Below are positions 1 to 5,741 of a stretch of 5,744 nucleotides of DNA, in pieces. Source of the stretch: Gammaproteobacteria bacterium (lineage in GTDB: Bacteria > Pseudomonadota > Gammaproteobacteria > Eutrophobiales > Eutrophobiaceae); the NCBI GenBank assembly GCA_018676275.1, contig JABHFC010000274.1:1-5744 (forward strand). The letters are read 5' to 3'. The notes under the pieces are model-generated. The model was given only the letters and a program-made list of their open reading frames with translations. It made no database searches and was not told the origin of the DNA. Numbering within the stretch: the first letter of the stretch is position 1; each line of letters opens with the position of its first letter. The translations under genes were made by a program, and so were the position numbers.

Positions 1-196
1 ACAGAAATCTGAAATTCTGAAAGTCTGTTCCGAAATCGATTTATCTGAAAATAAAGTTGGTGTATTCAATAAAATAAAACAATTAGATGACGTGCTTAAA
101 GATGGTGATCGCATAGAAATATACCGTCCTTTACTGGTCGAACCGAAAGAAGCCAGGCGTCGTCGAGCTGAAAAACAAAAGGTACAAAAAAACTGA
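1..196 (+). CDS. rnfH: RnfH family protein (ubiquitin-like fold), 3' part only
   Basis: The gene enters from the left edge, so the N-terminus is missing. Reading from base 2 gives 64 residues ending in TGA at 194-196. The visible part contains EIDLSENKVGVFNKIKQLDD, then LKDGDRIEIYRPLLVEPKEA, then an Arg/Lys-rich tail (RRRRAEKQKVQKN). The GDRIEIYRPL core followed by a basic tail is the hallmark of the small RnfH/UPF0125 family of about 90-100 residues, which has a beta-grasp fold; its precise role is not settled. In many gammaproteobacteria it follows smpB and ratA and faces bamE. Here its stop codon shares one base with the start of the downstream permease (TGATG), implying one transcript and coupled translation. 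The family call is firm; the start and promoter lie outside the window. Confidence 0.9.
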   Translation, partial: QKSEILKVCSEIDLSENKVGVFNKIKQLDDVLKDGDRIEIYRPLLVEPKEARRRRAEKQKVQKN

Positions 197-1215
197 TGTC
201 TTTACTGAAAAGCAATGGGGTACTGATTCTGTCCCCACGCGTAATAGCGCTTTTCTTACTTCTCATTTTGTTTTCATCTTTTTGTGTTTTGTATTCGCTG
301 ACTAGCGGTAGTGTAGATATTGGGCTTGCGAGGGTGGTAGAAATTATTCTCGGAGATAATGAAGGGATGCAGGGCAAGGTAATAATGGAATTACGCTTGC
401 CTAGAGTGCTCTCCGGGTTTCTGGTAGGAGGTATGTTGGCTCTGGCCGGTGCGCTGATGCAGGTATTGTTAAAGAACCCGTTGGCGGAGCCATATGTGCT
501 GGGTGTATCCGGTGGTGCCTCGGTCTGTGCATTACTGGCTATGATGGCAGGAATAGCAGGTGCCTGGCTCAATATTGCTGCGTTTGTCGGCGCTCTTTTT
601 TCTATCCTGCTGGTATTTGGCCTGGCACGTCTTGGTGGAAGCTGGAATCCTCTGCGGGTTCTCTTGACCGGTATTGTCGTCGCCTCAGGTTGGGGAGCTC
701 TCGTCAGTTTTCTACTCGCGGTTAGCCCTGCCACTCAAATACATGGCATGCTCTTCTGGTTGATGGGGGATCTAGAGTATGCGCGAAATTTCAAGCTTGG
801 ACTCGCTGTTTTATTCTGTGGATTTGTAATTTCGATGCTGATAGCCAGAGGCCTGAACTTGATGGCGCGTGGGGATAATCAAGCTGCGGCGCTTGGTGTG
901 TCAGTAGACCATTTGCGATATGTTGTTTATTTTCTTGCCTCGATGTTGACCGCAACTGCAGTAATGCAAGCCGGTAATATCGGCTTTATCGGTTTAATAG
1001 TGCCGCATCTTGTGCGTTTGTTACTGGGCAGTGATCATCGCATATTGATACCTGTGTCCGTATTGCTGGGTGGTAGTTTATTGGTAATCGCTGACACTTT
1101 GGCACGCACAATCATCGCTCCTCAGCAATTACCTGTGGGGGTACTGACAGCTATGATAGGAGTACCTTTATTTCTGTTTCTTTTGCAAACAACTATGCTT
1201 AAGAGTCGATCATGA
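196..1215 (+). CDS. FecCD/BtuC-type ABC importer permease (iron-siderophore, haem or cobalamin)
   Basis: Integral inner-membrane subunit of a type II ABC importer, 339 aa, the usual length for FecCD/BtuC proteins, which have about ten membrane helices. The first helix is near residues 15-35. Family landmarks, in order, are ELRLPR (65-70), NPLAEPYVLGVSGGAS (94-109), FWLMGDLEYA (187-196), the cytoplasmic coupling segment RGDNQAAALGVSVDHLR (225-241), which should dock on the ATPase, GNIGFIGLIVPHLVR (260-274) and LPVGVLTAMIGVPLFLFLL (312-330). The ATG at 196 overlaps the rnfH stop by one base; an AAAAGG stretch ends about 13 bases upstream. The 3' end overlaps the ATPase by four bases (ATGA). The sequence does not decide the substrate: FecCD proteins carry ferric siderophores, haem or vitamin B12. 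No binding-protein gene is visible, so a specific symbol would be guesswork. Confidence 0.93.
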   Translation: MSLLKSNGVLILSPRVIALFLLLILFSSFCVLYSLTSGSVDIGLARVVEIILGDNEGMQGKVIMELRLPRVLSGFLVGGMLALAGALMQVLLKNPLAEPYVLGVSGGASVCALLAMMAGIAGAWLNIAAFVGALFSILLVFGLARLGGSWNPLRVLLTGIVVASGWGALVSFLLAVSPATQIHGMLFWLMGDLEYARNFKLGLAVLFCGFVISMLIARGLNLMARGDNQAAALGVSVDHLRYVVYFLASMLTATAVMQAGNIGFIGLIVPHLVRLLLGSDHRILIPVSVLLGGSLLVIADTLARTIIAPQQLPVGVLTAMIGVPLFLFLLQTTMLKSRS

Positions 1216-1979
1216 GCCTGCTTGCAGTAAAGGATTTATCGATAAGCATTGGTAGCTTACCAATTTGCACGTCTTTTGATTTTGAATTGCAGTGCGATGA
1301 GTATTGGGGCGTATTGGGCGGCAATGGTATTGGTAAAACAACCTTGTTGAATACCCTGGCTGGTTTGCGAAGTGCCGAGAGCGGCGATATCCGTATTGAT
1401 GGATTAGCCCTGCATCAATGGAAGAAAAAACAGTTGGCGTGCACGTTGGGTCTTCTGTTTCAGGACAGTGTTGATACTTTTCCGACTACGGTACTGGAAA
1501 CGGCTTTGACGGGTCGTTACCCACATTTATCTTTTCTGTCATTGGAAGGTCAGGAAGATATAGAGCTCGCCAATCAGGCGCTCTCTGATGTTGCCCTGGA
1601 CGAATTAACTGAACGGCAGGTAGACACATTGTCGGGAGGCGAAAGACGACGTTTGGCTCTGGCAACTTTGCTGGTACAAAACCCACGGCTTTGGTTACTG
1701 GATGAACCCACAAATCATCTTGATCTGCATCATCAGATCAACTTGTTGAATTTGATTATAGATAAGGTCAAGGCTAATCGCGGTGCCTTGCTAATGGTGC
1801 TACATGACGTAAATCTGGTAATGCGGTTTTGTACACATGTTATGATGATGATCGATCACAACAACATTATTTGCGGTCCGGTAGCTGAGGTTCTAAGCAC
1901 TGAAAATCTAAGTTTGCTTTATCAACATCCGATTAAAAAAATTCAGTCCGACGGGGGAAGCTTTTTTTTACCGGAATGA
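1212..1979 (+). CDS. ABC importer ATP-binding protein, FecE/FhuC/BtuD type
   Basis: Cytoplasmic nucleotide-binding subunit, 255 aa, close to the family norm, which powers the permease encoded just upstream. All ATPase motifs are intact: Walker A GGNGIGKT (36-43, Lys42), Q-loop LLFQD (Gln84), signature LSGGE (140-144) followed by RRRLALA, Walker B LWLLDEP (160-166, Asp164/Glu165), D-loop NHLD (168-171) and H-loop His198 in VLHDVN. The stretch DEPTNHLDLHHQ is typical of the FecE/BtuD/FhuC branch. The start ATG overlaps the permease stop (ATGA at 1212-1215), and AAGAG at 1201-1205 is a well-spaced ribosome binding site. The gene ends only ten bases from the convergent bamE stop. It should be active; the transported ligand is unknown. 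Confidence 0.94.
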   Translation: MSLLAVKDLSISIGSLPICTSFDFELQCDEYWGVLGGNGIGKTTLLNTLAGLRSAESGDIRIDGLALHQWKKKQLACTLGLLFQDSVDTFPTTVLETALTGRYPHLSFLSLEGQEDIELANQALSDVALDELTERQVDTLSGGERRRLALATLLVQNPRLWLLDEPTNHLDLHHQINLLNLIIDKVKANRGALLMVLHDVNLVMRFCTHVMMMIDHNNIICGPVAEVLSTENLSLLYQHPIKKIQSDGGSFFLPE

Positions 1980-1989
1980 GTAATCTGAA

Positions 1990-2574
1990 CTATTCGTCTG
2001 GAGTTGTTTCAGTATTTTCGTTTTCAATCTCAGGTGGACTGACATCTTCAACTTCGCCAATACCTTCATCGTCATCTTCTTCAGGAACAGGTTGGACTTT
2101 CTGAACTTTCGGCTCGTCATCGCCGACAAAAGGCAGAACGTTAATTAGTTTGCTGAAGAATCCTTTTTGTTTCTGACGTTTCAAAGGCACATCAACGATT
2201 TTTCTTTCTTTTGTGTATTCTTCGGGTGGTTTACGCACACCTTTGACTACACTGCCATCCAGATAGGTTAGTTTGTCATCTTCAAAATAAATGGTGATAT
2301 GACGTTGAGTTCTTCTTTTACCACCTTTTGAGTAGGTATAGAGATATTCCCAGCGGTCATTGTGAAAAGGGTCCGCGATTGTCGGGGTGCCCATAATAAA
2401 ATGCACCTGGCTCTTTTCCATACCGGGTCTCAATTTGTCCAGCATTTCCTGCTCAATAACATTGCCCTGCTGCATATCTATTCGATATACGCCAGGTAGT
2501 TTTCGAGTTCCTTCGGCGCTACAGGCTGCCAAAGTGATAAGGATGAAAATATAAAAAATAGCGCGCATAAACAT
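1990..2574 (-). CDS. bamE: Outer-membrane assembly lipoprotein BamE (SmpA/OmlA) with long acidic C-terminal extension
   Basis: Lipoprotein of the BAM complex, which folds beta-barrel proteins into the outer membrane. The N-terminus is a short hydrophobic signal peptide ending in the lipobox LAAC, so Cys18 is the predicted lipidated residue. The SmpA/OmlA domain spans roughly residues 28-115, with YRIDMQQGN (30-38), LRPGMEKSQVHFIMGTP (48-64) and DPFHNDRWEYLY (68-79), matching the YRPDINQGN, VGMT..QV..ALGTP and DPF..N.W.Y blocks known in BamE. At 194 aa it is much longer than E. coli BamE (113 aa). The extra part has a Lys/Arg-rich stretch (about 112-140) and an acidic tail (151-194, 18 Asp/Glu in 44). 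Start Met1 is favoured, but Met3 is possible; neither has a good Shine-Dalgarno sequence, and the bases before the start read TCCTCCGAT. Divergent from fur, as in Pseudomonas. Confidence 0.94.
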   Translation of the reverse strand: MFMRAIFYIFILITLAACSAEGTRKLPGVYRIDMQQGNVIEQEMLDKLRPGMEKSQVHFIMGTPTIADPFHNDRWEYLYTYSKGGKRRTQRHITIYFEDDKLTYLDGSVVKGVRKPPEEYTKERKIVDVPLKRQKQKGFFSKLINVLPFVGDDEPKVQKVQPVPEEDDDEGIGEVEDVSPPEIENENTETTPDE

Positions 2575-2608
2575 ATCGGAGGACTAAAACTGATTAATTA
2601 AGGCGCGT

Positions 2609-2636
2609 ATTGTAGCGGATTGTGTAAATATGCAAA
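2609..2636 (-). promoter_or_regulatory. Putative sigma70 promoter of bamE
   Basis: On the minus strand, TTTGCA (2636-2631, 4 of 6 to TTGACA) and TACAAT (2614-2609, 5 of 6 to TATAAT) are separated by 16 bases. A transcript would begin near 2602 and leave a leader of about 28 bases before the bamE ATG. This was found by eye only; the placement between bamE and fur is sensible but unproven. Confidence 0.45.
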
Positions 2637-2643
2637 GTAGTCA

Positions 2644-2699
2644 TTTACCGGTCAAAGACAAGCAAAGTGGCTTTGGTTATACTTTTACCGGTCAAATAC
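2644..2699 (+). repeat. 16-bp direct repeat, two copies at 40-bp offset, in the bamE-fur regulatory region
   Basis: TTTACCGGTCAAAGAC (2644-2659) and TTTACCGGTCAAATAC (2684-2699) differ at one base out of 16, and the first 13 bases are identical. Each holds the palindrome ACCGGT and is itself nearly inverted (TTT-ACCGGT-C-AAA). The copies start exactly 40 bp apart, close to four helical turns, so bound proteins would sit roughly on the same face. The first covers the -35 area of a putative fur promoter, and the second starts directly after its -10 hexamer. This could be a paired operator or a duplicated promoter unit. The binding protein is unknown, and the motif does not resemble a Fur box. 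Confidence 0.75.
2655..2683 (+). promoter_or_regulatory. Putative sigma70 promoter P1 of fur
   Basis: AAGACA (2655-2660, 4 of 6 to TTGACA) and TATACT (2678-2683, 5 of 6 to TATAAT) are separated by 17 bases. The start of transcription would fall near 2690, giving about 60 bases of leader that would include the small upstream ORF at 2701-2748. The -35 overlaps the first copy of the direct repeat. Prediction by eye. Confidence 0.5.
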
Positions 2700-2722
2700 G
2701 ATGGCTAAACCCGACTTACAAT
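2695..2722 (+). promoter_or_regulatory. Possible second fur promoter P2 (good -10, poor -35)
   Basis: TACAAT (2717-2722, 5 of 6 to TATAAT) lies 33 bases after the start of the second repeat copy, almost the same distance as TATACT from the first copy (34). The matching -35 position (AATACG, 2695-2700) is poor, so this promoter would need an activator or may not exist. Transcripts from it would start near 2729 and lack the start codon of the upstream ORF. Confidence 0.25.
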
Positions 2723-2748
2723 TTGCGTGGCATATGATAAATAAGTAG
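2701..2748 (+). CDS. Possible 15-codon leader ORF upstream of fur (uof-like)
   Basis: ATG at 2701 opens a frame encoding MAKPDLQFAWHMINK and ends in TAG at 2746-2748, two bases before the fur ATG. No in-frame alternative start exists between this ATG and the upstream stop at 2638-2640. There is no clear Shine-Dalgarno sequence for it. The spacing would let a ribosome finishing the leader reinitiate on fur, whose own ribosome site is poor (AAGTAG, only 2 bases from the ATG and containing the leader stop). In E. coli, fur is translationally coupled to a 28-codon leader ORF, uof. Similarity in position is seen; homology and function are inference, and a 15-codon frame can arise by chance. Confidence 0.35.
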   Translation: MAKPDLQFAWHMINK

Positions 2749-2750
2749 AT

Positions 2751-3155
2751 ATGGAACAAAAAGATCTAAAAAAGGCCGGTCTGAAAGCTACTCTGCCGAG
2801 ACTCAGAATACTTGAAATTCTTGAAGCATCAGATTTTAAGCATATGAGTGCTGAAGATGTTTACAAGGCATTACTGGCTGCCGGTGAGGACGTTGGCCTG
2901 GCTACTGTATATCGCGTTCTTACCCAGTTTGAGGCGGCCGGTTTAGTTAACCGGCATAATTTCGACTCTGGTCATTCCGTTTTCGAACTGGATCAGGGAG
3001 GGCATCATGATCATATGGTTTGTTTAAAGACCAATACGGTTATCGAATTCAATAATGAAGAAATAGAAATGCTACAGAAGAAAATAGCCGATGAGCATGG
3101 TTATGACTTACAGGATCACAGTCTGGTTTTGTATGTAACGCCCAAAGAAGACTAG
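2751..3155 (+). CDS. fur: Ferric uptake regulator Fur
   Basis: Cytoplasmic dimeric repressor that uses Fe2+ as corepressor to shut off iron-uptake genes. The 134 aa equal the Pseudomonas Fur length. The N-terminal winged helix (about 1-82) includes the recognition region GLATVYRVLTQFEAAGLV (49-66). The C-terminal metal-binding dimerisation domain follows. By alignment with Pseudomonas Fur the expected ligands are present: His31, Glu79, His88 and Glu99 for one site, and His85 or His86, Asp87, Glu106 and His123 for the other. Only the first Cys of the E. coli Cys-x2-Cys pair remains (CLKT, Cys91), and there is no C-terminal Cys pair, as in Pseudomonas Fur. The start at 2751 gives the expected N-terminus, but its ribosome site is weak. 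It is divergent from bamE and convergent with recN, ending 41 bases away. I see no full Fur box for autoregulation. Confidence 0.97.
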   Translation: MEQKDLKKAGLKATLPRLRILEILEASDFKHMSAEDVYKALLAAGEDVGLATVYRVLTQFEAAGLVNRHNFDSGHSVFELDQGGHHDHMVCLKTNTVIEFNNEEIEMLQKKIADEHGYDLQDHSLVLYVTPKED

Positions 3156-3196
3156 TACTAATTACTAACCTGCTTTTATTCCACTTTATAAAAATT

Positions 3197-4861
3197 TTAG
3201 TGGATCAGCATTTCCTTCGCGTGTTTGCGACTTTGTTCAGTAATCTTGATACCGCCTAACATGCGGGCTATCTCTTCAATTCTCTCACTGTCATCCAGTT
3301 CTGCTACCTGAGTATAGGTAGTCTTCTTGCTTGATGATTTTTGAACCTGAAGATGTTGATCACCAAGTGATGCTACCTGCGGTAAATGTGTTACGCAGAA
3401 AACCTGGTGTTTAACGGTGAGGCTATGTAAGAGATTGCCGACAATTTCTGCTACACCACCACCGATACCTGCATCGACTTCATCAAAAACAAGAGTCGGA
3501 ATTACTTTTTCATTGTTGCTGATTACCTGGATAGCAAGGCTTATTCGGGATAATTCACCCCCTGAAGCAACCTTTCGTAAAGGCTGTGGTGGCTGGCCCG
3601 GGTTGGCTGAAACCAGAAACTCGATTTGATCATTGCCGTGTAGTCCGGGTTGCGCATCATCTTGCTCTTCGATGGCGATTACAAACTGTCCACCAGACAT
3701 ACCAAGTGTTTCCAATGTTTGCGAGATTTTTCCGGATATTAGTTTTGCTGTTTTAACCCGGCATAGATGCAATTTTTTTGCTGCCTGATGATAAAGCTGA
3801 AGACATTCATCTTTTTGTTTAACAAGATCCGCGAGCAGATGTTGGCTGTTCTCCATCTCGTACAACTTTTGTTGTAGCTGTTCAAAATACCCTGGTAGTT
3901 GTTGTGACTGGATATTATGTTTGCGTGCCATATCGTGGATATCAGACAATCTTTGCTCAACGTTTTGCAGGCGCTCGGGGTCGCGATCCAGTTTATCCAG
4001 GTATAAACGCAGCTCGTCTCCTGCCTCTGATAACTGGATAGCAGCGCCTTCCAGTAACTCGAGAATGTTTGCGATTGAATCATCAAATTGCTGAGCTTCC
4101 TGCATGTCTCTGATGGTGTTGGCAAGTTTATTGTGGAGAGAATACTCATCTTCCATTACGTTTTGTGTTGCCTGTTGTGTCAGCTCGATGAGGCGATTGG
4201 CATTATCAAGACGTTTGAATTCTTCGGATAAAGATTCATATTCATCCGTTTCCGGTGCCAGTGTTTCCAGTTCCTGTACCTGGTAACGTAACAGCGTTAG
4301 TTGTGCCCCATGATTTTCGGTTTCACCACTTAGTTGGACTATTTTTTCCTGTAGTTCATGCCATGAGGTGTAGCTATCACGAACCAGGTTCAGTTCTTTA
4401 TCATAACCACCGTAACTATCTAAAAGCAGGCGCTGTGCATCTCGTTTCGTCAGGGATTGATGAGCATGTTGACCGTGAATATCAATGAGATACTCACCAA
4501 TAGTTTTTAGCAGGTTCACCGGTACTGGTGTGCTGTTAATAAAAGCACGGGAACGACCATCGTTACTAATTACCCGACGAATTATTATTTCATTATCATC
4601 GACAGCGATGGCTTGTTCTTCGAGTATGCTGGCAACATCGGAGTTTTCAGATAGATCAAAACTGGCGCTGATTTCTGTACGTTCACAACCCGCACGTATT
4701 ATGGTGCTTTCAGCGCGGTCGCCCAGAATCAGACCAAGCGCATCAATAAGAATAGACTTTCCGGCACCTGTCTCACCGGTAAAAACCGTCATACCCGGTT
4801 TCAGGTAAAGATCCAGCTCCTCAATGATGGCAAAATTCCGGATTAACAGTTGCTTCAGCAT
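3197..4861 (-). CDS. recN: DNA repair protein RecN
   Basis: SMC-like ATPase that acts early in recombinational repair of double-strand breaks, in the cytoplasm on the nucleoid. The 554 aa match E. coli RecN (553). The N-terminal half-ATPase begins MLKQLLIRNFAIIEELDL and has Walker A GETGAGKS (29-36). A long central helical and coiled-coil region (about 150-370) joins it to the C-terminal half, which has the signature SGGELSR (433-439), Walker B TLVFDEVD with Asp460/Glu461, followed by AGIGGG, and the THLPQVA motif (491-497). All catalytic features are intact. The start lies 5 bases after the nadK stop (TAG TTCAT ATG), and a GGGG run about 9 bases upstream may serve the ribosome, so co-transcription with nadK is likely. 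RecN is SOS-induced in several bacteria, but I see no LexA-type CTGT-N8-ACAG site near this junction. Confidence 0.97.
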   Translation of the reverse strand: MLKQLLIRNFAIIEELDLYLKPGMTVFTGETGAGKSILIDALGLILGDRAESTIIRAGCERTEISASFDLSENSDVASILEEQAIAVDDNEIIIRRVISNDGRSRAFINSTPVPVNLLKTIGEYLIDIHGQHAHQSLTKRDAQRLLLDSYGGYDKELNLVRDSYTSWHELQEKIVQLSGETENHGAQLTLLRYQVQELETLAPETDEYESLSEEFKRLDNANRLIELTQQATQNVMEDEYSLHNKLANTIRDMQEAQQFDDSIANILELLEGAAIQLSEAGDELRLYLDKLDRDPERLQNVEQRLSDIHDMARKHNIQSQQLPGYFEQLQQKLYEMENSQHLLADLVKQKDECLQLYHQAAKKLHLCRVKTAKLISGKISQTLETLGMSGGQFVIAIEEQDDAQPGLHGNDQIEFLVSANPGQPPQPLRKVASGGELSRISLAIQVISNNEKVIPTLVFDEVDAGIGGGVAEIVGNLLHSLTVKHQVFCVTHLPQVASLGDQHLQVQKSSSKKTTYTQVAELDDSERIEEIARMLGGIKITEQSRKHAKEMLIH

Positions 4862-4866
4862 ATGAA

Positions 4867-5727
4867 CTAGCCCCAGTGGAGCTTTTTGCGCAGAGTATTA
4901 AAGTGATTATGTTTGGCTGGGTGGACAAGACGAACCTTTTTGTCCTTTTTCTGGATACGCACACGATCGCCGGCCGTCAGTTCAGAACTTATTTCTCCAT
5001 CACAACTGAGTCTGGCGTGGTCGATTTCTGGTGTGCCAACCACTATCTCGACAATACTGTTGCCATCGATAACGATGGGGCGATTGCTCAGGCTGTGTGG
5101 ACAAATGGGCACCAATACCAGTGCGTCCAGTGCCGGATGCAGGATTGGTCCTCCACCTGAAAGAGCATAGGCTGTAGAGCCGGTTGGAGTTGCGACGATC
5201 ATGCCGTCAGCCCGTTGACTATGAACCAGGGTCTCGTTTACATAAGTCTCCAGTTCTATTAGCTTGGCGATATTCCACTTTTGAATAATGACTTCGTTAA
5301 AGGCATCACGTTCCATGATGTTCTTGCCGTCACGTTCTACCTGACATTGGAGCAGGAATCGTTCTGCAATGAAGTGTTTACCGTCAAGAATCTCACTCAA
5401 ATGTGATTCTACACTGTCGGCCGGGATGTCGGTTAGAAAGCCCAGGCGACCCCGGTTAATGCCTAACAAGGGAACATCATGCTCAGCTAGCACCCGACCC
5501 GCGCGCAACATGGTGCCATCACCACCGATAACGATGGCTAAATCACATTCCTGTGACAGTTGTTCCAAATCCAGTTCACGGAAACCAGAATTGGGTAACA
5601 ATTTTGCACAGTTTTCGTCTAAGATAAGTTCAATATCGCGCGACGACAGGTAATTTGTCACCGTTTGCAGGGTATCGACAATTTCGGTGGCGTCATTATT
5701 GGTAATTAGTGCTATTTTTTCGAACAT
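4867..5727 (-). CDS. nadK: NAD kinase
   Basis: Cytoplasmic enzyme that phosphorylates NAD+ to NADP+ using ATP, the only de novo route to NADP(H). The 286 aa compare with 292 in E. coli. Family motifs are all present: the GGDGT loop (68-72, Asp70 the expected catalytic acid), GINRGRLGFLTD (89-100), FNEV (143-146), and the nucleotide-binding block SQRADGMIVATPTGSTAYAL (170-189) followed by SGGGPILHP. The C-terminus (VHPAKHNHFNTLRKKLHWG) also matches the NadK end. The ATG at 5727 is chosen because the frame upstream has no other start in the 17 bases available and the N-terminus fits. No Shine-Dalgarno sequence is visible there. nadK lies immediately upstream of recN, the order also found in E. 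coli, but with a much shorter gap here. Confidence 0.97.
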   Translation of the reverse strand: MFEKIALITNNDATEIVDTLQTVTNYLSSRDIELILDENCAKLLPNSGFRELDLEQLSQECDLAIVIGGDGTMLRAGRVLAEHDVPLLGINRGRLGFLTDIPADSVESHLSEILDGKHFIAERFLLQCQVERDGKNIMERDAFNEVIIQKWNIAKLIELETYVNETLVHSQRADGMIVATPTGSTAYALSGGGPILHPALDALVLVPICPHSLSNRPIVIDGNSIVEIVVGTPEIDHARLSCDGEISSELTAGDRVRIQKKDKKVRLVHPAKHNHFNTLRKKLHWG

Positions 5728-5733
5728 ATCGCG

Positions 5734-5741
5734 ATAATATA
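5734..5741 (-). promoter_or_regulatory. Possible -10 element of nadK close to the start codon
   Basis: On the minus strand the sequence before nadK reads TATATTATCGCGAT, then ATG. TATATT (5741-5736) or TATTAT (5739-5734) could be a -10 box. Transcription would then start within a few bases of the ATG, giving a nearly leaderless mRNA. The -35 region lies outside the window, so this cannot be judged further. Confidence 0.2.

Noticed and set aside
96..734. A 212-codon open frame on the minus strand
   Set aside because: It lies opposite the end of rnfH and the first half of the permease, whose family motifs are unmistakable. The antisense protein is low-complexity in Pro/Ser/Thr/Arg and matches no family I know.
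1947..2002. Imperfect inverted repeat (TCCGACG and CGTCTGGA) spanning the ATPase-bamE junction
   Set aside because: The stem is seven pairs with a bulge and a loop of about 40 bases, too weak to call a terminator.
2593..2646. A 16-codon minus-strand frame upstream of bamE
   Set aside because: Its ATG lies upstream of the predicted bamE promoter, so it would not be on the transcript, and nothing else supports it.
2735..2750. TGATAAATAAGTAGA just before fur as a Fur box for autoregulation
   Set aside because: Only the left half (TGATAA) fits the 7-1-7 consensus, and the right half does not mirror it. Fur control cannot be supported.
3181..3203. CCACT...AGTGG inverted repeat between fur and recN as a bidirectional terminator
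   Set aside because: The stem is only five base pairs with a 13-base A/T loop, there is no T-run after it on either strand, and it overlaps the recN stop codon.
4580..4600. GATAATGAAATAATAAT on the minus strand, resembling a Fur box
   Set aside because: It is inside recN, encodes the Asn-Glu-Ile-Ile-Ile stretch, and matches the 19-bp consensus only in its first eight bases plus scattered positions.
4485..4808. A 107-codon plus-strand frame opposite recN, and several shorter ones opposite recN and nadK
   Set aside because: Both recN and nadK have intact motifs on the minus strand. The plus-strand frames are compositional shadows without recognisable domains.
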